A stretch of DNA of 32,739 bases from Bacteroidota bacterium (lineage in GTDB: Bacteria; Bacteroidota; Bacteroidia; Flavobacteriales_C; GCA-002722245): the NCBI GenBank assembly GCA_026390935.1, contig JAPLEZ010000093.1, forward strand, positions 1 through 32,739, given 5' to 3'. A program made the translations under genes and the position numbers. This document shows, piece by piece, positions 1-8,615 of the stretch. The notes under the pieces were generated by a model. The model saw nothing but the letters and a program-made list of their open reading frames with translations. It searched no databases and was not told where the DNA came from. Numbering within the stretch: the first letter of the stretch is position 1; each line of letters begins with the position of its first letter.

Positions 1-1580
1 CTGCAACTGGTGCAGGTTCTATCACAAGTGATGCAACAGTTTGTTCAGGAACAAATGGCGCTACTTTAACATTAACAGGACACAACGGAACTATTGTAAA
101 ATGGCAAAGTTCTACAGATAATTTTGTAACGCCGGTGGATATTGCGAACGTTACTAGCACACAAACTTATTCCAACATTACAGCTTCTACTCAATATAGA
201 GCGGTGGTAAAATCGGGGACTTGCTCTTCGGCAAATTCAGCGACTGCAACCATAACTGTTGATGCTGCAACTGTTGCAGGTTCTGTAACAAGTGATGCAA
301 CAGTTTGCTCTGGATTAAATGGCGCTACTTTAACTTTAACAGGACACAACGGAACTATTGTAAAATGGCAAAGCTCTACAGATAATTTTGTAACGCCAGT
401 GGATATTGCGAACGTTACTAGCACACAAACTTATTCCAACATTACAGCTTCTACTCAATATAGAGCGGTGGTAAAATCGGGGACTTGCGCATCAGCAAAT
501 TCAGCGACGGCAAGCATCACCGTTGATGCTGCAACTGTTGCAGGTTCTGTCACAAGTGATGCAACAGTTTGTTCGGGTGCAAATGGCGCTACTTTAACTT
601 TAGCAGGACACAACGGAACTATTGTAAAATGGCAAAGCTCTACAGATAATTTTGCAACACCAGTGGATATTGCGAACGTTACGACTACTCAAACTTATTC
701 CAACATTACAGCTTCTACTAAATATAGAGCGGTGGTAAAATCGGGGACTTGTTCTTCGGCAAATTCAGCGACGGCAAGCATCACCGTTGATGCTGCTTCT
801 GCCACAGGAACAGTGAGCACCAACGCAACAGTTTGTTCAGGAAACAATTCAGGAACTTTAACTCTGTCGGGACAAATAGGCGCTGTGTTGAATTGGGAAA
901 GCTCCACTGATAATTTTTTAACTAGCACCACCATTGCCAATGTCACAAGTTCTCAATCATACAATAACCTCAGCGCTAGCACAAAATACAGGGCAGTTGT
1001 AAAATCTGGTGCTTGTCCATCAGGTGTTTCTGCAGAAGCTACTATTACTGTTGATCCTATTTCAGTAGGAGGAATTATAAGCAGCGACGCAACAGTTTGC
1101 TCAGGAACAAACGGCGCTACATTAACTTTGAGCGGACACACTGGAACAGTAAATTCTTGGGAAAGTTCTACCGACGACTTCAATACTAAAACCACTATAG
1201 CCAATACAACTAACACTTTAACTTACAACAACATTAGTGCAAGTACAAAATACAGAGCAGTGGTAAAATCGGGCACTTGCGCTACTGCAAATTCAGCAGA
1301 AGTAACAATTACTGTGGATCCAATATCTATTGGTGGCACTGTCACTTCCGATGCAATTGTATGTTCCACCGTCAACTCAGGAACTTTAACAGTAGCAGGA
1401 TACACAGGCGCAGTGAGCAGTTGGGAAAGCTCCACTGATAATTTCAACACTACAACTACAATTCCAAATAGCACTACTACACTAGCTTATTCCAACATTT
1501 CAAAAAGCACAAAATACAGAGCCATCATAACATCAGGAACTTGTGCTTCTACCAATTCTTCTGCTGCAACAATTACCGTT
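1..1580 (+). repeat. Tandem 264-bp coding repeats (five full units and one partial)
   Basis: Unit boundaries fall at 261, 525, 789, 1053, 1317 and 1581, counting from the Asp codon that opens each unit, so every unit is exactly 264 bp (88 codons). The partial first unit (1-260) and units 261-524 and 525-788 are nearly identical at the DNA level. Units from 789 onward are clearly more divergent but keep length and motif spacing. This points to recent expansion or homogenisation at the upstream end. Confidence 0.95.
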
Positions 1581-2546
1581 GATCCTATTTCCATAACACT
1601 GGCCAACGATACTATTTGTGATAAAACGAGCAACGTGTTTAACGCAGCACCTGGCTTTGTAAACTACAGCTGGTCGGGAGTAGTATCGCACATCGGACAA
1701 TCCATCACCGCAAAAACTGCAGGAACTTACATCATTACAGTTAGCGACTCACTTGGATGTGTTGCCTCAGCGAGTGCAAATCTTATTGTCAATCCGATAC
1801 CGCAACCACATTTCGCCGAAGACACGATGGCTGTTTGCTCAGGAAGCACAGTGGTTTTGAATCCCGGAACATCAAATTCTTTAAATTACGTTTGGAATTC
1901 TCTTCAAACCAGTTCAACAATTACAACAGGAACTGCCGGACAACACATTGTTACCGTAAGTGACGGAATCGGCTGCTACAACAAAGATACTGTGGTAGTG
2001 CTAGTAAAAAGCTTGCCTGTTGTTTCACTTGGAAATGACCTTAGCATTTGTGAAAATGGATTCGACAAACTAACGCTCACTGCTCAGTATAGCGGAAACT
2101 ATCAAACACTATGGAGCAATTCTGAAACAAATGTGAAATCTATTTTGATTGAACAACCAGGATCCTATTGGGTAGAAGTTAGCGATGCAAACAATTGCAC
2201 TGCTACCGATGCCATAGAAATTACGGCATATTGCGATGATATCACCATGGACTGGCCCGATGTTATCACACCAAATGGAGATGGCATCAACGACAACTTC
2301 AAACCAAAAGGAGTGGACGATTCCAATTTCCAAAAAATCATTGCCAACATTCACATCATTAGTTTTGGAGTTTACGACAGATGGGGTCGATTTATGTTTT
2401 ACTCAGAGGAAGATATCTTGCCTTTTTGGGATGGTAAATTCAATGGCGATGCAGCTGCTTCTGGCACCTACTTTTATGTAATTAAATACAAAAACTCAGC
2501 TGGCAAAGTTTATGAAATTGCCAATTACATGTCGCTAATAAATTAG
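1..2546 (+). CDS. Large secreted repeat protein with T9SS type B C-terminal domain (5' end outside window)
   Basis: The reading frame is open from the left edge (first full codon at position 3), so the start and any signal peptide lie outside the window. A GTG at 135 lies inside a repeat and is not the start. The visible part is a run of 88-residue Ig/PKD-like repeats, each with a V-C-S-G motif, a W-[QE]-S-S-T-D-[ND] motif and a Y-R-A-[VI] motif. These are followed by about 215 residues of more divergent PKD-like modules. The last ~95 residues form a gliding-motility-associated C-terminal domain, with DWPDVITPNGDGIND, VYDRWGR and ASGTYFYVIKYK. In Bacteroidota this domain directs export through the type IX secretion system to the cell surface or medium. 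The repeats suggest an adhesin or surface filament protein, but no catalytic domain is visible and the ligand is unknown. Confidence 0.9.
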   Translation, partial: ATGAGSITSDATVCSGTNGATLTLTGHNGTIVKWQSSTDNFVTPVDIANVTSTQTYSNITASTQYRAVVKSGTCSSANSATATITVDAATVAGSVTSDATVCSGLNGATLTLTGHNGTIVKWQSSTDNFVTPVDIANVTSTQTYSNITASTQYRAVVKSGTCASANSATASITVDAATVAGSVTSDATVCSGANGATLTLAGHNGTIVKWQSSTDNFATPVDIANVTTTQTYSNITASTKYRAVVKSGTCSSANSATASITVDAASATGTVSTNATVCSGNNSGTLTLSGQIGAVLNWESSTDNFLTSTTIANVTSSQSYNNLSASTKYRAVVKSGACPSGVSAEATITVDPISVGGIISSDATVCSGTNGATLTLSGHTGTVNSWESSTDDFNTKTTIANTTNTLTYNNISASTKYRAVVKSGTCATANSAEVTITVDPISIGGTVTSDAIVCSTVNSGTLTVAGYTGAVSSWESSTDNFNTTTTIPNSTTTLAYSNISKSTKYRAIITSGTCASTNSSAATITVDPISITLANDTICDKTSNVFNAAPGFVNYSWSGVVSHIGQSITAKTAGTYIITVSDSLGCVASASANLIVNPIPQPHFAEDTMAVCSGSTVVLNPGTSNSLNYVWNSLQTSSTITTGTAGQHIVTVSDGIGCYNKDTVVVLVKSLPVVSLGNDLSICENGFDKLTLTAQYSGNYQTLWSNSETNVKSILIEQPGSYWVEVSDANNCTATDAIEITAYCDDITMDWPDVITPNGDGINDNFKPKGVDDSNFQKIIANIHIISFGVYDRWGRFMFYSEEDILPFWDGKFNGDAAASGTYFYVIKYKNSAGKVYEIANYMSLIN

Positions 2547-2759
2547 AAAGAAAAGCACTTGTTGCACTTAAAGCCCACGATTTCAGGTCCATATTTTTTC
2601 GTAAAAAGCCAATATTTAGCACCCTCCCATCTGTTGTCTTTTTACTGAATTTCAGCTACTTAACTTCAATACTTACTTCACACCCTCTTGATTTTTCAGG
2701 GACAATTAGACTTTCCATTTACTATGGTGTTTTTTTGATGGTATCCAAAGCAAAGTCGT

Positions 2760-5393
2760 ATGAAAAATATTTTACTTACAATCATTACCATCGCAACAGT
2801 ATCAAGTCTGAACGCCCAAAGTGGCGGATGGGATGGCAGCGCAACAAATGGCACTACCGGTTACAAAGACTGGGGTAACGGGGTGATACAATTGTTGGAT
2901 TACAATTCAACAGGTTGTGCAGGTTCAGCTGTGCATGAAACTACGGCTACGTACGATCCTCTTTCTGCAGATTTCAATCAGTGCTATCAGGTGTATTTCG
3001 GTTGTCCAGGAAACGACAATATTGGCAGTGATGCCAAAGGCGATGGAATGGCATTTTCATTTTGGAAAAGTGGCTTATCCTATAACATCAATAATGGATT
3101 GGCTTGTGGCGGCGGATTGGGTTATATGGGAACTGTGGGTGCTGTTGATCCGAACACAAAAATGATCAGCATTGAATTTGATACCTGGAGCAGTCAGGGC
3201 AACTTCGGATTTGATGCCGCTTTTGGTGGTGGCGCTTCTGGCGTGCATGATGAAATAGCATTACACAGAGGTGGTGACGCCAGTGACGGCGGACGATTAA
3301 CAAGCGTAAATGCAGGAAATTTAGAAGATGGATTGGAGCATGCCGTTTGCATCAACTACAATCGAACAACTCATATCCTAACGGTGAGTGTTGACGGGAA
3401 CGTAAAATTAACTTACGATTTCACTGGTTCAACTTATGAATTTGCCGCTTTTTTTGGTGCGGGTGGCGTGAACCAAAGCTGGTCGGCTGGTAAATTTGGA
3501 GCTACCGATCAAGCAACGGTGAGCAATGGCGCAAGTATTTTCGCCAATGTTGGCGGTGCTTTTAACTTACCTACTCCAGCTGTAGCAGATCAAACTGTTT
3601 GCTCTGGTAATTCAACAACATTTGATGCTGGTAGCGGATACAACTCTTACTCATGGAGTACTGGCGCAACATCACAAAGCATTAGCGCATCAAGTGCAAA
3701 CACTTACACTGTAACAGTAATCAATGCCGCTGGTTGCTCGGGATCAGCTTCGGGAATATTAACTGTAAATCCATTGCCAGTAGTGAACGTTGCCGATCAA
3801 ACAATTTGCGCTGGAGCTAGCACTTCATTTGATGCTGAAAATGCCGGTGCAACATTCGCTTGGACGGGTCCAAGTGGCTTTAATTCCACCTCACAAACAC
3901 CTACTGTTTCAGTAGCAGGAAACTATTCGGTAACAGTAACAAAAAATGGATGTTCAGGCAACGACAATGCAACTTTAACTCTAACAACACCTGCAGTAAA
4001 TGTTGCCGATAAAACAATTTGTGCCGGAACAAGCACCACTTTAGATGCTGGAAATTCTGGTGCAACTTATGTTTGGACGGGACCGAATGCGTTTTCTTCT
4101 ACTTCGCAAACACCAACAGTAGCAGATGCAGGAACTTATTCAGTAACAGTAACTGTTGGATCTTGTTCAGCCAACGACAACGCTCTTTTAACATTGACAG
4201 CTTCACCAACAGTAAACGTGGCTGATAAAACAATTTGCGCTGGAAGCTCTACCACTTTTGACGCAGGAAATGTGGGCGCAACTTTCGTATGGACTGGTCC
4301 AGGTGCATTTTCCTCTACCGCACAAACACCAACAGTTTCAGCAGCGGGAGCATATACGGTGATTGTAACTCAAAATTCATGTTCAGCAACCGACAATGCT
4401 ACTTTATCACTAAATGCGCTGCCTACAGTAAATGTTGCCGATAAAGTAATTTGCTTTGGAGCTTCAACATCTTTTGATGCAGGAAATGCAGGTGCAACTT
4501 TCGCGTGGACGGGTCCTAGCGGATTTACATCAACTTCAAAAACGCCATCAGTAGCGCTTGGAGGTACTTATTCAGTAAAAGTTACCGATGGAAATTTATG
4601 CTCATCTAATGACAATGCTGTTTTAACAGTTAATGCAGCCATTGCACCACAGCTTATTTCCGACACGGTGATGTGTGTGGGACAATCGATAGAATTAAAT
4701 CCTGGTACACTTCCTTCTCTTCATTATTCATGGACACCAACCTTAGAAACTACCTCAAAAATTTATGTAAGCAATGCCGGGAAATATAAAGTAATTGTGA
4801 GCGACGACAACAATTGTAAGGGCAGCGATTCTATCGTTGTTCAATTCACTACACCGGTAAATAGCAATTTACATTTGGGAAATGATGCTACCATTTGCGG
4901 CAACGACATCAATCAATTAACGCTTTCAGTGGCCTACTCTCCTATTAGCAAATTGCATTGGAGCACGCTTGATAGTAACGTTAACTCAATTGTAATTACC
5001 AAGCCAGGATCATACTGGGTTAAGGTTACCGACGCAAACAAATGCTCTGTTGCCGACACCATCAACATCACTCCTTATTGCAACGATTTATTAATCGATT
5101 GGCCAAACGTAATTACTACCAACGATGACAATATCAATGATAAATTTCAACCAAAAGGATTGGATGATTCCAACTTTCAAAACGTTATTGCCAACATCAA
5201 CTGGATTAGTTTTGAAGTTTACGACAGATGGGGTATTTTAATGTTTAGCTCGGGTGCGGGTACCTTGCCTAACTGGGACGGGAAATACAATGGATCAACT
5301 GCGCCATCAGGAACTTATTACTACGTTGTGAAATACAAAAATTCTGCAGAGAAATTATACGAAGTGGCAAATTATATGACTGTGCTCAACTAA
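2760..5393 (+). CDS. Secreted lectin-like / PKD-repeat protein with T9SS type B C-terminal domain
   Basis: 877 aa. Residues 1-20 form a signal peptide ending in LNAQ. Residues ~50-250 resemble an L-type (legume-lectin/ConA-like) carbohydrate-binding domain: DGMAFSFW, GLGYMG, ISIEFDTW and HDEIALHRGG are the typical strands. From ~275 to ~640 there are PKD/Ig-like modules, including four closely related units of 71-72 residues, each starting VADxxICxG and containing FxWTGP. The last ~95 residues are a gliding-motility-associated sorting domain very like that of the upstream gene (DDSNFQ, VYDRWG, WDGKYNG, PSGTYYYVVKYK). Its first signature is altered to NVITTNDDNIND instead of the usual TPNGDGxND. 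The two neighbouring genes probably encode co-exported surface proteins that bind glycans or form matrix. The function is inferred from domains only. Confidence 0.9.
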   Translation: MKNILLTIITIATVSSLNAQSGGWDGSATNGTTGYKDWGNGVIQLLDYNSTGCAGSAVHETTATYDPLSADFNQCYQVYFGCPGNDNIGSDAKGDGMAFSFWKSGLSYNINNGLACGGGLGYMGTVGAVDPNTKMISIEFDTWSSQGNFGFDAAFGGGASGVHDEIALHRGGDASDGGRLTSVNAGNLEDGLEHAVCINYNRTTHILTVSVDGNVKLTYDFTGSTYEFAAFFGAGGVNQSWSAGKFGATDQATVSNGASIFANVGGAFNLPTPAVADQTVCSGNSTTFDAGSGYNSYSWSTGATSQSISASSANTYTVTVINAAGCSGSASGILTVNPLPVVNVADQTICAGASTSFDAENAGATFAWTGPSGFNSTSQTPTVSVAGNYSVTVTKNGCSGNDNATLTLTTPAVNVADKTICAGTSTTLDAGNSGATYVWTGPNAFSSTSQTPTVADAGTYSVTVTVGSCSANDNALLTLTASPTVNVADKTICAGSSTTFDAGNVGATFVWTGPGAFSSTAQTPTVSAAGAYTVIVTQNSCSATDNATLSLNALPTVNVADKVICFGASTSFDAGNAGATFAWTGPSGFTSTSKTPSVALGGTYSVKVTDGNLCSSNDNAVLTVNAAIAPQLISDTVMCVGQSIELNPGTLPSLHYSWTPTLETTSKIYVSNAGKYKVIVSDDNNCKGSDSIVVQFTTPVNSNLHLGNDATICGNDINQLTLSVAYSPISKLHWSTLDSNVNSIVITKPGSYWVKVTDANKCSVADTINITPYCNDLLIDWPNVITTNDDNINDKFQPKGLDDSNFQNVIANINWISFEVYDRWGILMFSSGAGTLPNWDGKYNGSTAPSGTYYYVVKYKNSAEKLYEVANYMTVLN
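3789..4649 (+). repeat. Tandem 71-72-codon PKD-like coding repeats
   Basis: Four related units start at about 3789, 4002, 4218 and 4434, giving spacings of 213, 216 and 216 bp. Each begins with the codons for V-A-D-[QK]-x-I-C and contains an F/Y-x-W-T-G-P motif. They differ in length and sequence from the 264-bp units of the upstream gene. Confidence 0.85.
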
Positions 5394-5432
5394 GCTCTTA
5401 CAAACAATAAACCTAAGCTGGTAATAGTAGAT

Positions 5433-5466
5433 AATAAGGTCGTGAACTTACTTTCACGACCTTATT
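5433..5466 (+). terminator. Rho-independent-type terminator after the lectin/PKD gene
   Basis: A perfect 14-bp inverted repeat (5433-5446 with 5453-5466) surrounds a 6-nt loop and is followed by a T-rich stretch. It lies 39 bp after the stop at 5393. The gene on the other side is convergent, so it may act on both strands. Confidence 0.8.
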
Positions 5467-5503
5467 TGTTTTAGAACAATTATGAATGCGAAGTAATTAT
5501 TGA

Positions 5504-5594
5504 TAGATCCTGAAACAAGTTCAGGATGACGAATGTGAACCATACTCTTCAGATAATGCCGGCTAATGTCATCCTGAACTTGTTTCAGGATCTA
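5504..5594. repeat. 91-bp palindromic dispersed element, copy 1
   Basis: Perfect 27-bp terminal inverted repeats (5504-5530 and 5568-5594) flank a 37-bp centre. A second copy of identical length lies at 11717-11807 with only five base differences. It sits between two convergent genes. No coding capacity is present. The form is that of a REP-like or miniature palindromic element. The arm sequence, beginning tagatcctgaaacaagttc, resembles repeats I recall from several unrelated bacterial genomes, but that was not checked here. Confidence 0.9.
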
Positions 5595-5616
5595 GACAAA
5601 CGTTACCAGGATGAGT

Positions 5617-6948
5617 CTACTTCTTTTTCTTCTTGCCGCCGCGGGATTGTGAAATTTTAAATTTGTAGGCATCACTTCTTTTGTACGCACCACCCAAATT
5701 CACCTTTTTATTTTTCTCGCTTTTCTCCTGAAATCCTGTGGTTGGTGTTACCACTTTCATTTTGCGATTGCGCTTGATAGGCATCTTCACTTCCTCTTCA
5801 GGAGTGACCTTGTAGCTTATTTCTACTTCCTCCGGAAAATCAATTTCGGGTATGTCGTAGTTCATTAATTTTTCAATGGCTCTTTTGTAATCATCTTCTT
5901 TGTCGGTGTAAAACATAATAGATTTACCACTTTGTTTTGCTCTACCTGTTCTACCGATGCGATGAATATAATTTTCGGGGAAAGCCGGCACGTCGAAATT
6001 AATTACATGCGATAATTTTTCTAAATCGATACCTCGTGCAATTAAATCGGTTCCCACTAAAACACGAATAGTTCCTTCATCAAACTTTCTTGTGATTTCC
6101 AATCGGTGAGCTTGTTCTTTGTTGGCGTGAATGATGCCCACACGAGTCATTTCTTCTTCCAAAATTTCAAAAAGCTGATTGGCCATTTTTTTACTCGACA
6201 CGAAAACCAATACTTTTTTGTACTCGTTTTTATCGGCCAGCAAATGGGTGAGCAAATTCACTTTGGTGTAAAAGTTTTTTACTTCGTAACAGCTTTGTTC
6301 AATGTTTGTGAGTGGTTCACCACTTGGCGCAATTTCAATTCTTACGGGGTTCACAAAATAATCATCAATCAAAGCACTTACCTCCTCCGTCATCGTTGCC
6401 GAAAACAAAATATTTTGTCGACGTTCCGGCAGCATGTCCAATATATTGTTCAATTGCACTCGAAATCCTTCATCCAATAAAACATCCACTTCATCCATCA
6501 CAAACTTATTGATGGTTTTTAACTTCACCACTCTGCTTGCTGCTAAGTCGAATAAGCGACCAGGAGTGGCCACTAAAATATCGGCACCTTCCGCCAAATC
6601 CTGCACTTGCACGTTGATGTTCGCTCCTCCAAACACGCCCTTAATTCTAAAGCTTTTGTATTTGGCAAACTGTTTTATGTTTTCTACCATTTGCACCACC
6701 AGCTCGCGAGTTGGAACTAAAATTAAAATGCGCGGACTCATTTGCTCCGAAAATTTTAAGTCTTGTAAAAGCGGTAACATATACGCCAGCGTCTTTCCCG
6801 TTCCGGTTTGGGCTATCCCCACCATATCCCTTCCCGACAAAATCACCGGAAAGGATTGCACCTGAATGGGCGTAGGCTCGGTAAATTTCAAATCGTCAAG
6901 CGCATTCTTTAATTGCTTGGAAAGATTAAAATTTTGAAATGTGTTCAT
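5617..6948 (-). CDS. DEAD-box ATP-dependent RNA helicase (DEVD variant)
   Basis: 443 aa. The canonical motifs appear in order: Q motif around 22-29 (FTEPTPIQ), motif I AQTGTGKT (46-53), Ia PTREL (79-83), Ib TPGR (128-131), motif II (152-155), SAT (183-185), TDLIARGID and HRIGRTGR. The C-terminus is basic and ends in a run of lysines, a common RNA-binding tail. The likely role is ATP-driven remodelling of structured RNA, in ribosome assembly or cold adaptation as for RhlE/CsdA-type enzymes. The exact subfamily cannot be assigned. Motif II reads D-E-V-D rather than D-E-A-D; the catalytic D-E and final D are kept, so activity is expected. The gene stands alone and is convergent with the T9SS gene upstream. 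Confidence 0.93.
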   Translation of the reverse strand: MNTFQNFNLSKQLKNALDDLKFTEPTPIQVQSFPVILSGRDMVGIAQTGTGKTLAYMLPLLQDLKFSEQMSPRILILVPTRELVVQMVENIKQFAKYKSFRIKGVFGGANINVQVQDLAEGADILVATPGRLFDLAASRVVKLKTINKFVMDEVDVLLDEGFRVQLNNILDMLPERRQNILFSATMTEEVSALIDDYFVNPVRIEIAPSGEPLTNIEQSCYEVKNFYTKVNLLTHLLADKNEYKKVLVFVSSKKMANQLFEILEEEMTRVGIIHANKEQAHRLEITRKFDEGTIRVLVGTDLIARGIDLEKLSHVINFDVPAFPENYIHRIGRTGRAKQSGKSIMFYTDKEDDYKRAIEKLMNYDIPEIDFPEEVEISYKVTPEEEVKMPIKRNRKMKVVTPTTGFQEKSEKNKKVNLGGAYKRSDAYKFKISQSRGGKKKKK

Positions 6949-7000
6949 GGCGGTTTTTTTTTGTAAAAGTAATGTTTTACAATTTAGTAGAATAAAACAA

Positions 7001-7025
7001 AAAATGCCCCGAAGGGCACTTTTTA
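7001..7025 (-). terminator. UUCG-loop terminator after the YceI gene
   Basis: Read on the minus strand this is a short GC-rich stem (gtgccc/gggcat) closed by a TTCG tetraloop and followed by a T-run. It starts about 20 bp after the YceI stop at 7046, the classic layout of an intrinsic terminator. Confidence 0.8.
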
Positions 7026-7045
7026 TTGAACGTGATGTGTAAGTA

Positions 7046-7660
7046 TTATTTTTTTGCTACCAAGGTGAAGTCAATAGCGATGTCATTCGACAACACCATG
7101 TCTTTCATGAAATGAACCCAAGCCACATCATATTTCTGACGGTTGAAAACCAGTTTTCCAGTAATGGTTGCAACACCATCTACCACTTGTGATGACAAGA
7201 TCTCTGCACTTTCTTCATTTGTTTTTCCTCTCACTGTTAAATTCCCTTTTACAGTACTGCCTTCAACACTTGTAATAACAAAAGTTGCAGTTGGAAAAGA
7301 ATCAGTTGCAAAGAAATCTTTAGTGGTTAAATGTTTTTGCAAATCAGTGATGCGATGTCCTTCTTCATCTTTATATGAAGCGCTATCTGTTGGAGAAATT
7401 ACCGACATGTCTACCACAAATTCACCACCCGTTAAGGCGCTGTCGTTAAATGTTACTGAACCACTTTTTAAATTCACAAAACCTTGGTGACCATACACTC
7501 CTGCTACTTCACCTTTCCAGTTTACTTTTGATGCTGCTGCATCGGCAGTGTAAGTACCTGCAGTTACTGATCCTTCTGTTTTTACTTCTTCTTTTGTTTC
7601 GCCGCAAGAGGCCAATACAAGAGCTGAAAACGCTAATGCTGATAATAATTGAACTTTCAT
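7046..7660 (-). CDS. YceI-family lipoprotein
   Basis: 204 aa. The N-terminus is a lipoprotein signal with lipobox L16-A17-S18-C19, followed by an acidic/Lys linker, so the protein should be membrane-anchored in the cell envelope. From ~35 onward it matches the YceI lipocalin-like beta-barrel: GTYTADAAASKVNWKG, the GHQGFVNLKSGSVTF strand, DMSVISPTDS, HLTTKDFFATDSFPTATFVI and a late KYDV segment. Family members bind isoprenoid-type lipids, and the exact ligand here is unknown. Length is normal for the family. It appears monocistronic, with its own promoter and a UUCG terminator. Confidence 0.92.
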   Translation of the reverse strand: MKVQLLSALAFSALVLASCGETKEEVKTEGSVTAGTYTADAAASKVNWKGEVAGVYGHQGFVNLKSGSVTFNDSALTGGEFVVDMSVISPTDSASYKDEEGHRITDLQKHLTTKDFFATDSFPTATFVITSVEGSTVKGNLTVRGKTNEESAEILSSQVVDGVATITGKLVFNRQKYDVAWVHFMKDMVLSNDIAIDFTLVAKK

Positions 7661-7699
7661 TTTTATAAATTTTTAGTTTGAATAGATATTTAAGTGCTG

Positions 7700-7729
7700 C
7701 AAATATATAGATATTACTTGTACATACAA
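7700..7729 (-). promoter_or_regulatory. Bacteroidota-type promoter of the YceI gene
   Basis: On the minus strand TATATTTG (7700-7707) matches the phylum's -7 consensus TAnnTTTG exactly. A TTG (7727-7729) lies 19 bp upstream, the expected -33 spacing. It lies about 40 bp before the ATG at 7660. Confidence 0.6.
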
Positions 7730-7770
7730 TTAATGTAAAGACAGATTTAACATTTATTTTAATTCAACAC

Positions 7771-7806
7771 AAAAAAAAGCCCGTAAACTCAATGTTCACG
7801 GGCTTT
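7771..7806 (-). terminator. Terminator of the 34-aa lysine-rich gene
   Basis: Read on the minus strand, a 13-bp stem with one mismatch (arms 7776-7788 and 7794-7806, core gcccgt/acgggc) is followed by a run of T residues. It begins 22 bp after the stop at 7828. Confidence 0.8.
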
Positions 7807-7827
7807 AAAGCATAAGAAAATAAAGGA

Positions 7828-7932
7828 CTAGCCTTTTTTCGCTTTCTTCTCTTTTTTAGCTAATTTTTTTTCTTTAGCTGTTTTCAACGGTTCTTTTTTT
7901 ACCGATTTTTTAGCGTCTTGTGATTTTGCCAT
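7828..7932 (-). CDS. Very small lysine-rich basic protein (34 aa)
   Basis: ATG at 7932 to TAG at 7828 gives MAKSQDAKKSVKKEPLKTAK followed by 14 more residues, nearly all Lys, Ala and Glu, ending KAKKG. Fifteen of the 34 residues are lysine. There is no signal peptide or membrane segment. A dedicated intrinsic terminator directly downstream supports a real, separately transcribed gene. I recall similar short MAKSQDAKK-type proteins from other Bacteroidota, so it is probably conserved, but the function is unknown. Nucleic-acid or ribosome binding is a guess from charge alone. Confidence 0.75.
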   Translation of the reverse strand: MAKSQDAKKSVKKEPLKTAKEKKLAKKEKKAKKG

Positions 7933-8013
7933 GGTTGTATGATTTTTAATTGTTTGCTTGTACTGTGTTTAATTGGAATGGTTCGAATTTAATAATATTT
8001 TTTTTTACATCTT

Positions 8014-8550
8014 CTATTCTACTGCCGGTCCAATAAAAACTTTTTTCCAGTTTTCCTTTTCCCAATGCATCGCTTTTTTGTAAGATGGGGTAGCGGCCTC
8101 AGCCACCCTAAAATCATAATGATGAATGATCCATTTGCCTCCACTTCCTTTAATAGGCGGACATACTTCATGCAACATTTCATGATGAATAACATGCTCC
8201 ACAAAAAACTCAGGAACCTTTTCAATATCAATTGCAGGATGTATTCTGATCAACAATTCGGCGCTGGAATAAGTACCAAACAAAATGCTTCTTTTCCTAG
8301 GAACATTTTTACAACCGTGTTTGCCCCAAGTAATTTTTGCTTTTATCCTTCCTTGAAAATGTTGCTGATTTAAGCGGTCAAATATTTTTTGAATGTCGTG
8401 AACAGCAAATTCTGTTTTAATGACGGTGCGCCGCGAACTCTCGGGCTTGTCGCGGATATAATCATTTCCCGACCAATCCTCACTGGATAAATTCGCCTTT
8501 GCTTCCTGCGGAAATAACCAACTAAATAAAAATAGCAACAACTCTTTCAT
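8014..8550 (-). CDS. SprT-like zinc metallopeptidase domain protein
   Basis: 178 aa. A HExxH zinc motif is visible as H123-E124-M-L-H127 in VIHHEMLHEV. A downstream HHYDFR (143-148) could give the third ligand, as in SprT/Spartan-like proteases. The region 48-95 (VHDIQKIFDRLNQQHFQGRI...ITWGK) matches the start of the SprT-like domain, where a helix precedes the strand of a small gluzincin fold. The first ~20 residues are hydrophobic (LLLFLFSWLF) and could be a signal or membrane anchor. Substrates are unknown; in other organisms the family cleaves DNA-bound proteins or is uncharacterised. The gene is divergent from crcB with a 65-bp gap. Confidence 0.8.
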   Translation of the reverse strand: MKELLLFLFSWLFPQEAKANLSSEDWSGNDYIRDKPESSRRTVIKTEFAVHDIQKIFDRLNQQHFQGRIKAKITWGKHGCKNVPRKRSILFGTYSSAELLIRIHPAIDIEKVPEFFVEHVIHHEMLHEVCPPIKGSGGKWIIHHYDFRVAEAATPSYKKAMHWEKENWKKVFIGPAVE

Positions 8551-8615
8551 GATTGCACAAACTTACCCAAAGCGCAACTAAAAACAGAATAAAAAATTAA
8601 TTGTAATTTTAAAGC

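Noticed and set aside
191-1474. Series of 77-87-codon minus-strand frames
   Set aside because: They are mirror images of the coding repeats, recur once per 264-bp unit and have no start context or family match.
1-1580. CRISPR-like or satellite array
   Set aside because: The 264-bp units stay in one open frame, contain no unique spacers between short repeats, and encode Ig/PKD-like modules.
8551-8615. Fluoride riboswitch before crcB
   Set aside because: I could not find the conserved stem and pseudoknot bases of the crcB motif in this short gap.
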